From assembly GCA_010015745.1 (NCBI GenBank), contig ML978179.1, positions 124,001-188,000 on the forward strand: a stretch of 64,000 bases of DNA, read 5' to 3'. The translations under genes and the position numbers were made by a program. The notes below the pieces were generated by a model. That model saw only the letters and a program-made list of their open reading frames with translations, had not been told where the DNA came from and did no database searches. Below are positions 22,835 through 34,396 of this stretch, piece by piece (within the stretch, counting starts at the first letter, position 1; every line of letters starts with the position of its first letter). Origin of the DNA: Setomelanomma holmii. Lineage: Eukaryota > Ascomycota > Dothideomycetes > Pleosporales > Phaeosphaeriaceae.

Positions 22835-23752
22835 ATGACCCCAAAAAAGACTGCAGCCATGGAGCAATCAGCGCCAGACTCTTCGCCCCTCTCCTCGGCG
22901 CCCTCCACGCCTCAAGAGACAGCCACTCCTCAAATCTCGAGCCCCCCAACCCAGCTCTCACCAGAAACTCCAACAAGGACTGCTCCTCCACCGGCTGAGA
23001 CCAACCCAATCACGACCTCAACTGAGGGCATGGTCGAAATCATTAACTCATCCCCAACGACGTCCAACATGTCAAGGAAGCGCAGCCGCGAAGATGACAA
23101 GGAGGATGGCTACGCATCACCCAAGAAAGCCAATGGCTCGCCCAGGACGAAGGCGAAGGCGAAGCCTGTTTCAAAGAAAGTGGCTACAGGGAAGTCTGCT
23201 GCAAATCAAGCTCCAGCAAAGAAAGCCGCGCGACCACCGCCACCACCCAGCAACCGACCTTCGCGCAACCGAAAGGCTCCTGAGCGCTTCGAAGACATTC
23301 AAGAGGCGCAGCTGGTCAAAGCAACCCCAGTAAGGAAGGGTCCAAGCAAAGTCTTTGATCCAATCTTCATCACCACGAATTCTACCAGTCGGCTCGGCAA
23401 GGCGGATGTCTACCACATGCTTCTCGAACCCGCAGCATGGACCAGTCTCAGCATCGAACAGCAGATCTCACTTATATCAATGCTGCCGGAGTGTGCTTCC
23501 AACACCGCGCTACTCGACAAAATCAAGGCTGGTGAGAACGAGAACACCCGCCCGCCCGCCTTCACCATCAACAATGATTGCTTCCGTACCGACGTTGCAA
23601 AGTTCAAGGAAGACCTCAAGAATGGACATCTCGCGAAGACGTGGCAATCAGCCGCTGCACAGGCTGTCATTGAGCGAGCCGCAGGCGAATATGACGACTG
23701 GAAGGTAGAAGAAGCAGAGTTGTGGTGGGGTCAGAAGGGCAAGACATCATAA
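22835..23752 (+). CDS. ASX-homology (DEUBAD-like) domain nuclear protein
   Basis: Single-exon, 305 aa from the first in-frame ATG at 22835. The N-terminal two thirds are disordered, rich in Ser, Thr and Pro, with basic clusters (SRKRSREDDKED, KKANGSPRTKAKAK, KKAARPPPPP). The C-terminal part from about residue 175 is folded: FDPIFITTNSTSRLGKADVY, HMLLEPAAWTSLSIEQQISL, ISMLPECASN and NDCFRTDVAKFKEDLKNGHL. The block AAWTSLSIEQQISLISMLPE resembles the Asx-homology/DEUBAD fold that in animals activates the H2A deubiquitinase BAP1, and a fungal version of this domain is known. Nuclear localisation is likely from the basic clusters. Partner and function are inference. The gene ends with VEEAELWWGQKGKTS. 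Confidence 0.75.
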   Translation: MTPKKTAAMEQSAPDSSPLSSAPSTPQETATPQISSPPTQLSPETPTRTAPPPAETNPITTSTEGMVEIINSSPTTSNMSRKRSREDDKEDGYASPKKANGSPRTKAKAKPVSKKVATGKSAANQAPAKKAARPPPPPSNRPSRNRKAPERFEDIQEAQLVKATPVRKGPSKVFDPIFITTNSTSRLGKADVYHMLLEPAAWTSLSIEQQISLISMLPECASNTALLDKIKAGENENTRPPAFTINNDCFRTDVAKFKEDLKNGHLAKTWQSAAAQAVIERAAGEYDDWKVEEAELWWGQKGKTS

Positions 23753-24435
23753 GAGCTGGGAAGAACAGGCGCACGAAACCATTGTGATTGAGAGCGTCGT
23801 CTCGTACTGAACGTTTAGGCTGACCGACATCCGAGTTCCGAAGACCTTACAGGACACATCTAAAGACGCTGGCGTCTCGGGAGTGCATTGGTAGTATTGA
23901 GCTCTCCCTAAAACAAGTCAATACATATATGTGCCTCGTCTTCTTGTGCCTCTTTCCTTTCTCGACACTCCGTGTCAACTCCATGTTTGTCTCAAGGGGT
24001 TGTGCGAAGCATGACGTCAAAGTGAATGGCTGCCAAAAGTTCAACTTTCACGATGCCGTGCACAGTCCACAATCTAGTCAATGCGCGGCTTCCTTTGGAG
24101 TTCTGCATGAACTCCCAGCAACCCCGCTTGTTTACAGTTTCTCCTCTCTACCTTCCAGTTCTCCTCTTCTCGATTCAACCACAACAGCGACACCAAAACA
24201 TTACCCTCTGAACTCAGCTTGCCGAGCTCTGCAAACAACAGAAACTAACGCAACTCTCTTCCCCTCTAGCCAGTGAAGAGTTCGGCACCTTCCCCTCATC
24301 TCTCCTCACTCAAGAACTTGCGCACGAGCTCGACTACGGTCTCAGCCCAGCTCTAGTGGATAGCGCATCTGTCCATCATTTCTCGAAAACCCGAGACCTA
24401 AATCTCGTATTATTCCACACCAAGCCAATCTCACA
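23753..24435. other. Intergenic, no gene seen
   Basis: Promoter and leader of the coiled-coil gene; C/T-rich towards its 3' end. Short frames only. Confidence 0.5.
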
Positions 24436-25845
24436 ATGAATCGCTTCACCCCTTTCCCGAAGGTCCCTAACACTATGCTCACGCCCGTCGGCCCCACCGC
24501 TACCGTCACCACAACCACCACCAAGATCATCACTAAGACCGTCCGCGCTGCCAGCTATACCACCACCGCCGCCATCATGAAGCCATACGATTCAGCAGAT
24601 CTCGTCCGCAATGCAGCCACTATGTTGGAGCAAGCCGCCAGAAATGGTGGATTGGCAGCACCTCCAGGATTTTTGGGGCAGGCGATTCAAATCATCATGT
24701 GCGCATCTATCGTTGGTGGCACCATGAAGGCGGCATACCAACAGCTCGACCAACTTCCCGCACCACACAATGAGACAGCCAGGCGATGGGAGGGCAAAGT
24801 CAAGCGTGCGTATATCTGGTTGAAGAGGAGGGTTACAAGCGACGAGAATTTGCGCAACGAGATCGCTAAGGTGCATGAAGAGTGGGAGGCAGCGAAAGAG
24901 GAGGCACGATTGGCGCGGGACGATCTAGAAGACCAACAGAAGTTGTTGAACGACTTTGACGAGTTGAAGAGCGAACTCGTGAGGGCAAACAAGGAGAGTT
25001 TCGATTTCGAAATGGAATCTCTGTACGCCCGGCAGGACGCCCGCGTACTACGAGAAGAGCTTGCCCAAAGTCCTAACAGCTTGCGCCAGGACATTCGCCA
25101 CCTCAAGCATCGGCTGCACCTGCATCGAGCCGGGCATAACTATATAGAATTGAAAGGTGAGCTTGAGCAGGCTCATCAGCACGCCGATGAGGTGCAATTC
25201 CAATTGGAGCGGGAGGAAGCCAGATTCTCGGAAGCGCTGCAGAAGATCAGCAAACTTGCTCAAGAAAAGGCCACCGAAGTTGCCAAAAAGGACGAAGCTC
25301 TACAGTTAGTCCAAGAGCAATTGAGCCAGCAGCAAGCGGCGACGGTGGATGCCAACGAGCGTGCAGATGAGCTCCAGTCACAATTCGTGGCGTTGAAGGA
25401 GAAGCTACAACTGGCTCAGAGCGAGGCCAGCCAGCTACAAGAACGTCTCGCTGAACAGAACCAAGTCTTAACGCAGGCCAAAGACCTTGCGGAAGACCGA
25501 AAGAAGGAACTCGGCCAAGCCAATGAGCTGTTGAAGGCGCAACAAGACCTTGAACGAGATCAAGCAGAGTTGATCACGGCAGATACAGACCGCCTAAACA
25601 AGCTCGAGCAGCAGCTGAAAGATGAGCGAGGGCAGCGGAAGCGGGTCGACGCGGAGATCAAGCTGCTCAAAGCTCGGCAGAAGCTGACATTCAATGAAGT
25701 GAAGGTTGTTCACGAAACTAGTCCCAAAGCCATCAGCATCACTCCGCAGGCTCGAGCACTGACCAACGCTTGGGAGTCGAGAAATCAAAAAGGGTCCCCC
25801 GTTCTCACAGTCTTCGGTTCGAATCGAGCAGGATATGCACGCTAG
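24436..25845 (+). CDS. Coiled-coil protein of unknown function
   Basis: Intronless, 469 aa from the ATG at 24436 (context CACAATG). The N-terminal ~50 residues are Thr-rich (VTTTTTKIITKTVRAASYTT). Residues 75-100 include a mildly hydrophobic segment, FLGQAIQIIMCASIVGGTMK, that could associate with a membrane. From about residue 120 to 430 the sequence is a nearly continuous heptad-rich coiled coil, dense in Glu, Gln, Lys, Leu and Ala (for example LKEKLQLAQSEASQLQERLA). I see no enzyme motif. Such proteins act as tethers, scaffolds or cytoskeletal factors, but nothing here fixes the role. Its stop codon overlaps the first ATG of the following ORF in another frame, which may be two genes or one frameshifted gene. 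Confidence 0.75.
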   Translation: MNRFTPFPKVPNTMLTPVGPTATVTTTTTKIITKTVRAASYTTTAAIMKPYDSADLVRNAATMLEQAARNGGLAAPPGFLGQAIQIIMCASIVGGTMKAAYQQLDQLPAPHNETARRWEGKVKRAYIWLKRRVTSDENLRNEIAKVHEEWEAAKEEARLARDDLEDQQKLLNDFDELKSELVRANKESFDFEMESLYARQDARVLREELAQSPNSLRQDIRHLKHRLHLHRAGHNYIELKGELEQAHQHADEVQFQLEREEARFSEALQKISKLAQEKATEVAKKDEALQLVQEQLSQQQAATVDANERADELQSQFVALKEKLQLAQSEASQLQERLAEQNQVLTQAKDLAEDRKKELGQANELLKAQQDLERDQAELITADTDRLNKLEQQLKDERGQRKRVDAEIKLLKARQKLTFNEVKVVHETSPKAISITPQARALTNAWESRNQKGSPVLTVFGSNRAGYAR

Positions 25846-26566
25846 TCCAGCGCCATACCCTTCATCTATCACCAAGGAGGTAGCGCATACCAAGATAAAG
25901 GCGATGGACGCTTCTTCTCATTTCAGCACCCCTTCGAAGAAGCGTGCTCATGTCGACGATGATGACGAAGAGGAGTCGACTGCTCCGGTCGAAATCCAAT
26001 CGAGTCCTCCTCAAGCCGCCAAGTCACACCCAGACGACGTCGAGGACGACCTTATGGACATTGACGACGTTGTCCCTTCGCAGCAGCCTGCATCGAAGAT
26101 GAAGCTAGGCGCAATTCCCGATCTCAAGCCACCTTCTTCGATGCCAGTCCCACCTCCAGCGACTCCAGCCCCTAAGACTTCACGCCTGAGATCACCTTCG
26201 GGTCGCATGACTGGTCGTCAACTGACTCAAGAGACGCCATCCTGGAAGAGCAGCCGGAACGCCAACAAGCGCGTTGACTATAAGGAATCGGCTCGCTCTA
26301 CGCGCTTCGGTTTCGAACCTTCTGCCAGGATTGACGAGAAGGGAACCCCTGATACGCTTCAAGGCCACATGGAGTCTGAGTTGCCCTCTAAGCCGGCTTC
26401 CAAGAAGCCTCGTACTACTAAGACTCCGTCTCCGAAGAAGCCGGACATGCTGAAGGACGTCCAGAAGTCCCGCGTCAAGAAGCCTTCAGCTTCCACAACG
26501 ATAGCATGGCGACAAAGACGAGAGACAATACGCATAGGAGCACTTTGTTCACGCTCACGCACATGA
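25835..26566 (+). CDS. Pro/Ser/Lys-rich disordered ORF, unknown function
   Basis: 243 codons from the ATG at 25835, or 220 aa from the better-placed ATG at 25904 (MDASSHFSTPSKKRAHVDDD). The whole product is low-complexity and probably disordered: acidic DDDDEEESTAP and DDVEDDLMDIDDVV stretches, many SP/TP sites (PSGRMTGRQLTQETPSWKSS) and basic clusters such as KPASKKPRTTKTPSPKKPD, suggesting a nuclear protein. It lies in a different frame from the coiled-coil ORF and overlaps its last 11 bases. A spacing this small is odd for independent fungal genes. It could be the 3' part of the upstream gene joined through a missed intron or an indel, but I found no intron with acceptable splice sites. 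Confidence 0.5.
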   Translation: MHASPAPYPSSITKEVAHTKIKAMDASSHFSTPSKKRAHVDDDDEEESTAPVEIQSSPPQAAKSHPDDVEDDLMDIDDVVPSQQPASKMKLGAIPDLKPPSSMPVPPPATPAPKTSRLRSPSGRMTGRQLTQETPSWKSSRNANKRVDYKESARSTRFGFEPSARIDEKGTPDTLQGHMESELPSKPASKKPRTTKTPSPKKPDMLKDVQKSRVKKPSASTTIAWRQRRETIRIGALCSRSRT

Positions 26567-29041
26567 AAAATGATACCATTGCCGGTATGATCATTTGGCA
26601 AATCGTGCAGGAATGCATCGGTCATCTGGGTGATGCTAGAGTATCAAGTCAATGAATGTGTCATCAGCAGTACATCACTCGATCTCTTTAGAGCCCGTTT
26701 TGCTTTGCGTTTTGAGTTTGTCCAAGCGGTCTTGGTGGAGAAATCGGTCGGCGCACCTAGATGCGTCAACCACGAAAAGATGAGGGAGAAGAAGGGAGAG
26801 AGAGCGGTTGGCGCACCTGGGCACGTCAACCATGGAAAGAGAAGAGAATCAAGGGAGGAGAGAGTGGTCGGCACGCCTAGATGTGTCGACCATGGAAGTA
26901 GCGTGGGAGGATGAGGCAAGAAACGGATGGGTAAGGGGAGATGAAGTTAGGCTCTCGTGGTGGATCACATTCGGAGCATGATGAATATAATGCCCTGATT
27001 GACTCGAGGTGTCTCGCAAATATGATGTCTCCTTTCTAACACGTCGATGCCTCCAATTGACAGTGGTGTAATGATTTGACACGCGTGGAATCCTTGGTCT
27101 GTCAGGTGGGGCAGCTGGATTTGAATTCGATTGCGTGGTCAGAATATGTCACATCTGCAGTCGAATATCGCAAACAAGTCCAAACTGTTCTGTGCGTGTC
27201 TCGGAGACCTGATGGAAGGTGGATGGAGTTGGTGTTTCGGGAATGACCGGAGGCTTGACCGCTGGGTGGAAACGTCATCATGTCGCACCTGTGTTGTGGC
27301 CGCAGAGCCCGTTCCTTCCATCTTCTGGACTGAATGACAAATCTCAGTGCTTCCATCCATACTCTGATCGTAGATTATTTCCATGGTCAAATCGACCATG
27401 TGTGCACGATTCAGCTAGCTTGCGGAGCGCTCTCCCTGGCAACCCCTCCAGAACAGACCGAGGGGTTGGTGAGTCCATTCGCAGCAAAATCGCCTCAACA
27501 CCAGACATCCTAACATTCGATAATCTTCGGATGCAGATGCTTCGAATCACAGTGTAGAGGTTTGGGAATGTTGCAGTCGCAGATTGGGTCACCGCGCTCA
27601 CAATACTGCACCGCCTTGCCTTCTCTCTTCCATAATGGCTACATCTACTGGCAAATGAATGAGGTCTTTCGCACAGATTGGTTGAGCCCTTCGCATTGTT
27701 ACAAAAATGGGTCAAGGCTGGTATACGCTACTAAAAGGGGGCTTGCCGTGGTTGTCATTTGAATCATGCGGCAATTGCGGCGACTCGAGTACCTTGACTG
27801 CCATGAGCATACACAACCTTCTGATCAATCAGCGGAGATTACAAGCGTCCGCGAGCTTTTGCAGTGACAATTTCCCATATCTCGTGTCCAGACGTATCAA
27901 CCCAATGTAAAATTGGAACGTTTGGTTTTGCATCGTGTACGACTTTGTGCTTGACGTATTGCGCAATTTACCTTCAGAATGGATTTGGAATATTAACGTA
28001 GTGCTCTCAGAATTATTGGACGTATAAAGTTTGCGAAAGCCTGTGGTATTCTACACTGTCCTATGTCCAGGTTAGGGTCACTTGGGAGGAAGAAACCAGC
28101 GGGTCTCTTCAGAACCAGACCAATCAGACAATAGACGTAAGACTTTCACAAAACCTCCATCAACATGCTAGCATGTAGGCGGGCTACGAGGTCAAAGGTC
28201 AGGGTGCCGTTGGTGGGAATGTACAGTGAGTGATGACCAGTGGAAGAGGCGGAATTCCAGTGCTGTACTATCACAACAAATATTAATCCTAAGGAGATCT
28301 CGTTTTCAAGCTTATTTTGAGACCTGGGACAGCATCTTTGGCATTCACAACCGATTCACGCTGCATACGAGTCGACTTCATGTCCGATCCGGCGGGGTCG
28401 TCACCGGGTCTTCACGGCAGGTGTTTAGCAGGTTGCGACTGCCCACCTTGCAAGCAGCGAGACTTTTCGAGAGCCTGAGAGCAACTTGAAATAGGCAGAT
28501 GGAACCTACAGCGGCATGCGTCGCACTGTGATGTCCAGATACTAGAGTGGCGAAGAGCGGAGAGGTGCTACGATTACTTGATTGGGCGTGACCCGTTCTC
28601 AGGGCTGCGGAGCAAAACCTCTCTCGTCAGACCCTCACCCTCTCTACCAGCATATTTGCACAGCCCTTGGCTGCGTATCCACCATTACAACCTCTTGATA
28701 CTCGCCAGAGAACTTTAGTCCATCTGGCCGGCTGCAGTCTACTGAACAACCATCTGATCAGGCGGTTTGGTGCGCACGCCCATCTTTCCGCGCGCCAGAG
28801 TCCACTTGGGAACCTGGCAGTCTTCACCTTCAGCCGCCCCGTTCACCTTGGAATTGCGACGACAAGACTTTAGCTGTTGTTCCGCGGAGTTACTTGCAAT
28901 CGAGCCTTACTTCAGTCGACTGCCCCAACCATCAACAACTGCTCCAGAGCAATCGCCCACACATCCCTCGGATCCACTAAGCAAATTTGACGCCTAGACA
29001 TATTGGCCAACAGCATCAGTCATCCACCAAAACTCAGTATC
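26567..29041. other. Long intergenic region with a minisatellite
   Basis: About 2.5 kb with only short frames on both strands. A 60-bp minisatellite lies at about 26740-26905 (listed separately). No transposon ends, tRNA or family-like protein is seen. Confidence 0.5.
26740..26905. repeat. Tandem repeat, about 60-bp unit, 2.8 copies
   Basis: The unit GTCGGCGCACCTAGATGCGT plus about 40 more bases recurs with variation near 26748, 26808 and 26868. Because 60 is a multiple of three, the + frame reads a 20-residue repeat starting VGAPRCVNHE, VGAPGHVNHG and VGTPRCVDHG. The 85% or so identity between copies is an eye estimate. Confidence 0.85.
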
Positions 29042-31725
29042 ATGGCTGCGAGCACTCCTACAGCATACACTCCGTCCGTTGACAGCGGTCCATCCATGAC
29101 GCTACCTGAACACGTGGACGGCTTCATCGATCTGCCCACTCTGGTGGATATTCACCGCTTCCTCTGCCAAAGCACGCTCGAAGACGACCTAGCGCTCGCT
29201 GCCTGGGTCAAGAAAAACTACTTGTACGAGCCCATTGGTGTTGCGGGAGGTCGAGAGATCCGCACTACCGAGGGCTTCTCGAAGCTTGACCGTGCTTATC
29301 GGCGAGTCCGCTCTCTCACCAACAAAGCCCAGGACAAATGGCCATTCTTCACTAGGAACTGGAGAGCCATGTCTTCTACGACTGTAAGAAACAACGCGCG
29401 CGGCGAGGTCGCTTCCGGAGTCAGCTTGCCAGGAATGAATGGTATCGCTCGTGACTCGTCTACGACTAACGGCCATGCTGGAAGCAAAGGTGCGTTCTTC
29501 GATCCACTTGCAAGACAAGCTGTGACTGACTTAATATAGACGAAGCAGCACCTACGCAGTCTTCATTTGTCTCTTTCGGCCCCAACAAGCCAAGACTACA
29601 CAACCATCGGCCTCCACCTCGCCAACAGGAATTTTCGAAGCCAATACCCAACACGCCTATTCCCATCCCTGACACAAAGCAAAAAATTTCAGACAGTCGA
29701 TCTGGATCAGAGAAGCCATCGAATACTAAGAACCAACTTGATATCCCACATCAGCAGCTGGTGAACAACACTTCATCAGATAACTTCCCGAAATACACAG
29801 GTAAGTTCTGGTTCACTCGATCTCTTTCGACCCTGCACATATCAAACTTAGCGAACCGTCCTCTTAACTTTCCCAACCTGCTCTGCTATTTGTTCGGCAG
29901 CTACTAACCGCGAAAACCCAGATTTCTTTTTGCAGTCTTCGCGCCGGACGACAGCGCAGTCAGAGCCTGTTCAGGAAGCCGGGACCAACGGAGTCCAGGC
30001 GCTATTCGACAAGCCTGAAGAGATGACCTCGAACGCCCCGGAGACAGCAGATTTGTCCCATGGTAAGGCCTTACCTCACTCAGCCATGGAAGAGGAGATC
30101 GTGCAAGATGCCGGTGGTGGTAAGATTCGTGGACCAAATGGTCGTTTCCTGACCAAGAACAAACCCTCGCCGAAAGCCACAAAGGGCCGTCGATCGACAG
30201 GTCGCACCAAAGCAAAGAACTTACGCAAATGTATGGTATCTAAGACACAAGCCACGTGAATTCAGTTGCTGAAATCAGATAGCTGTCATTGCCAAAGAGC
30301 CAACGCCTACTCCTCAGGACAAGTCGAGTTCACCTTCTCGTGTCGCGTTCGACGACGATACGACCATGGTAGACACTCAATCAGCGCCGGGGTCCATCCA
30401 TGAAGACGACAAAGGCGAGACACATGGTACGTCACCATAATTTCGAAGCAGAACATGAGTCGTACATTGCGCATGATCTATGTTTTTCCTCTGTTTCCTC
30501 GCTTTCGGTCTGGCAAAGCAAGAACCATGCTAACTTCAAGAAGGTCCCAATGACGAGATCGCTCCTGCTAGCGAGCCTACCAGTCCTGCCCAAATTGATC
30601 TTGACCAGTCGCACGATCGCCCTTCCAGCGAGTCAAGCAGCAGCTCCGTTTTGGACTTGGATGGTTCGTACACACCAGCACAAGTATCGAACATAACAAA
30701 GCTAATGGAGTACAGTCCTTACACCTGCCTTCACCCTCGCTGCAGAAGCTGACCCCGTACCCTCAAATCTCGATAGACTTCCTCCAAGTTCGCTTCGCAA
30801 GAACAAGCGTAAGAGCGAACCAGCACCGACTACCAACCAGCCCTCCCGCAAACGTGGACGCCCGCGCAAGGACCAGCCAGAGACACCAGCAGAGCAGCCA
30901 ACAGAGCATAATACAGTGGAAAAGACTTTAATCGTACAACAAGACAAGGTTGTCGAAGAGGAAGGCCCGAAGATGGCGACACGACGATCGACGCGCCGAT
31001 CCACTGCCGCCAACATTGAGCCACCTAACTCCGCGAAGGAATCCACGGAGACAAAGTCTGATGAAGAACAAAAGGTTGTGGAGGATGGGGACGATACTAT
31101 GGTTGATATCGAGCAAGAGGCTACAGCGGCCAGCCCTGAAGTCTCCCTTCCTGAACCTTCGCCCAAAACGCCATCCACTCGAAGTCCCGCAAAAAAGAAA
31201 AGTGCGGCCGGGAAGAAAGTGCCTTCAAAGCGAGCTACATCGGTGTCAGAGAGCCTGCCATGGGAACCAGAAGAGGATATGCTTGCGCTTGGCTTGCGCA
31301 AGACTGGCCCTCCATCTAAGCGGTCCGAACCTGAGAAGCCGTCCAATCTGCCTGAAGATATCAATGAGGTCGTCCCAAAGCTCCCCACCGGCCCGCCTGG
31401 ATCGATGGCACTGAGCCAGCCAGCTCCAGCTCCGCTATCGGCTTCAGTTCCGTTCCAAGCTCCGACTGCTCCACTCATAAACGGCACGAACCACGCTCCT
31501 TACATCCGGAATACTGCGACGATCGAGTATTTTGTCCGCGTGCACACCTTAGGTAGACTCTTCGAGGCACCTATTGATATTAGCAAGATCGAGGAAGAGA
31601 CAGAGCTTGTACGCGATTGGGCGAACTACATGGAAGAAGACGCCGAGTACGTTTCTTTCAAGACGTTCAAGTCAATTCACGCAAGGGCGGAGAAGAAGAA
31701 GAAGAAGAAGAAGAGGAAGGCTTAA
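29042..31725 (+). CDS. AT-hook nuclear protein of unknown function
   Basis: Six-exon model: 29042-29489, 29540-29800, 29901-30230, 30283-30426, 30541-30663, 30716-31725; 771 aa with correct phase at every junction. The N-terminus holds a conserved-looking block (EHVDGFIDLPTLVDIHRFL, then AAWVKKNYLYEP). The middle is disordered, with KIRGPNGRFLTKNKPSPK and other basic patches. Exon 6 carries a canonical AT-hook, SRKRGRPRKDQPETP, at about 30838-30885, so DNA minor-groove binding is expected. The C-terminus has a compact segment IRNTATIEYFVRVHTLGRLF and ends in a Lys tract encoded by repeated AAG, a likely nuclear signal. The exon-5 acceptor is ambiguous (AAGAAG, 30540 or 30543), both in frame. 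Exons 2-5 are not independently supported beyond frame, splice sites and composition. Confidence 0.75.
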
Positions 31726-32398
31726 TTAGTGAGCACCATTGGGAGGCGGCAGATGGCATGGCGAGGCATAGTAGAGATTGCAATGACCACGCAACGACCG
31801 CGTGGGAACATGGCAAGGCACTACAGTACAGGGGAAGAGGTACATTGAGTATTGCATCAGCTTTCAAGACATCTTCACATCAAAGTACTAAAGATTCCAT
31901 TCTTCATGGGTGCAACAAGTTGCCCACAATGTGAATGTCAGATCCCTTCTCAAGACTGCTCTACTTCACGATGGACATCTCGCAGGTCAACACAGCATCA
32001 CGACGAGAAGTGAAGGCTGAAGATATTATCCGAAGCAGATAGACGGCAGGTTTAGCCGGAGTATGCCTAGTCTATGTCTCGAGAACTCTTGTTCAATGGA
32101 TCCATAGTAATTTGACTTGACGTGACTGCACGTGTACTCGTGTGGGCAGAGCCACACTCCAGAAATTGAAGATGTTGACCGTGAAGATGCAATTAACACA
32201 GCACACCTTGAGCTCCATCACGTCCTGTCGGTCACAACTACCATAATTCAATGGCCCTTCTCGCTATATAAACCACGCATAGCATGCCATACCTCTTACT
32301 TCCTCAGCACCCAGCTCTGTAAACATACAACGAAGTGTATTCCAAACTTTGTTAATAGATTAACAACCAAAAAACACCCAACAAACATCAATAAGACA
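31726..32398. other. Intergenic, no gene besides promoter
   Basis: 3' UTR of the AT-hook gene and promoter of the small ORF at 32399. Confidence 0.5.
32265..32272 (+). promoter_or_regulatory. Candidate TATA box
   Basis: TATATAAA about 130 bp upstream of the ATG at 32399. A clean TATA box suggests a regulated, possibly stress-inducible, promoter; that is inference. Confidence 0.5.
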
Positions 32399-32680
32399 AT
32401 GCCCAACTACTACCCCAACAACTTCCGACCCTGTCTTCCTAGCTCCGGCTTCTATACCCCCAACAGCATCCGCGCCTACGGTGGTGGTCCAGAACGCCTC
32501 TATTCGCACGGCATGGGCGGCACTGATCGGTTCTACAGTAATTACTTCCAGGACGATGGGCGAGATCTAGGTTACGGGCACAATATGGCTGAGGGACCGT
32601 GGGGACGGGTGGCACCATATAGTATGGGGACTGCGAGGCAAGTCATGGCCGCGAGGAGGAGGATGAGAAGGAGGCGTTAG
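32399..32680 (+). CDS. Small Gly/Tyr/Arg-rich protein, unknown
   Basis: 93 aa from an ATG with a strong context (ACAATGCCC). The sequence is rich in Tyr, Gly, Asn and Arg: MPNYYPNNFRPCLPSSGFYT, then RAYGGGPERLYSHGMGG, and it ends in an Arg tract MAARRRMRRRR. There is no signal peptide or membrane segment. A TATA box about 130 bp upstream and the strong start context support it being expressed. No family is recognised. Without homologues this remains a moderate call. Confidence 0.5.
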   Translation: MPNYYPNNFRPCLPSSGFYTPNSIRAYGGGPERLYSHGMGGTDRFYSNYFQDDGRDLGYGHNMAEGPWGRVAPYSMGTARQVMAARRRMRRRR

Positions 32681-34396
32681 GGAACGATGGGTGACGGGCA
32701 GATGAGGTTATGGTGATTGAGGAGAGCATGTTGAATAGTGAGAGCTGAGATGTTGGATAGTGAGAGCTGAGATGTTGGATAGTGAGAGCTGAGATGTTGG
32801 ATGCATGTGAATGGCAGACTTGACACAGGCCAAAGGTCTCTTGAGAGTCTTTTAAGGCCATCTCAGTCATGCAAACCCCGTGTTTTGCAAGTGCCATCGG
32901 CAATGTGCAACTCCAGGTGCCATCCCTTTGTCAACATCCCTTCGCGACTTGGTGGTGGCTGCGGCACAGTAACACCTCCGTACCAATACATCATTTGGAG
33001 GTCGAAACAAGCTTGCACGGTATGCAAGGGGCGAAGGAAATGGTAAAGCGCATCTCGAGGCGGACGTTGAAGCACGAGCGTATAAGACTGTGGAGTTCGC
33101 CAACTTTGATACGTCGAATCGAGACTTGAAACCTTGCCTCAAGGCAGAGGCTCAGAGTGTAAGTCGTACTTGGTTTTAGTGCAATTCGCGTGTTGATCCT
33201 CAAGCTGACATTGGCAGGCGCAACATGTGCTCTTTCGCATTTGCTCGCTCAGCTGCGTGCTGACGTTGTCGCCTCCGCAACTACACCAACTACCACTTCA
33301 CAATTTCTTGCAAAGTCCTGGACCTTTCGCAAATGTACGAAAGTGGACCTTCGACCTGCGACTCGAATCTTGCGCGCGACACTTTTCGAAGAGGATTGAT
33401 GGCGTTGTGGCTGAGACTGTGTAAGGTCGCGCCGTCTTCCGCATCCTCGTCGCCGCTGCTAGACGCTCCTTCATGTCTGTTTCCCGATGCCCCGCCGTGC
33501 GCAAGTTGTAAAAGGCAGCCAGCGCGCGATTGTCTGCGGTCGAAGGATTAAATGTGTCGCCTCCTGTTTCCTCGAGTCATCGAGTTGCGTTGGTGCAACT
33601 ATCCTGGTCAAAACGGCGAACAGGATGTATGAGAATCATTACTCGTAAATTGACCCGCATGCCTGGCCGCTGGGTCGATGCTTGCATTGGCCATGGCCCG
33701 CCGGACGACGTGCATAACTCTAGAATACACGCCGAATGTCGACGCGGCATGTTGCGCATGAGGACCGCAGCTTCGTCCTGCTTTGTACCTGGCAGATTCG
33801 TCTGTCTCTCCGCGATAGGACGAGGATTCTGTCTTGCCATCACGAGCACGTGGGATAGCCAAGCGCATTATGCTTTTCAATAGCGTTGTCACCTTGCGCA
33901 TTGGACAAACGACCGGCCTCGGCAGCAGACGGGGTGGTGGAAAGGCGAACAACCCGCTACACCCGTCCAATGAACGGCTGAGGGTCTGTATGGACCATAC
34001 CGGTTGGCCATGGAATCCCTCGCTTCTGTCCTCGACATCCGCTAAGGCTGCAGGTTCATGAAGACCCTCATCAATTCCGCCGAGGCCATCAGTCCAGACG
34101 AACGCCACGGTGGCTTGCGTTTTCGTAATGCGAAGTCAAACATGCGAACGAACAGGCCGCGTTCAGTGCACGCTTACCTGGCAGTGGAGCCATCCTCCCG
34201 TTGATGTGCGGCTTGTTATATGTTGTGGACTTGCCGGTGATTAGATTAAACTAGGGTGGCACCATCATTCGTTTTCCACGGCTCTGGGTCCTTTCCATCA
34301 CCTGCACTCAACGGCTTCCCTGGTCCTGGGAATTCTGCAAACCGTGTCTTACAGCTTCCGCGCGCCTAACAACAAAGAGCTGGGACAATTGGAAAG
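32681..34396. other. Intergenic region with a minisatellite
   Basis: About 1.7 kb before the esterase gene. A 22-bp tandem repeat lies at its start (listed separately). Several frames of 60-166 codons overlap on both strands with no family-like sequence; I see no gene. Confidence 0.5.
32737..32802. repeat. Minisatellite, 22-bp unit, three copies
   Basis: AGTGAGAGCTGAGATGTTGG followed by AT is repeated three times head to tail without visible change, just downstream of the small ORF. Confidence 0.93.
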
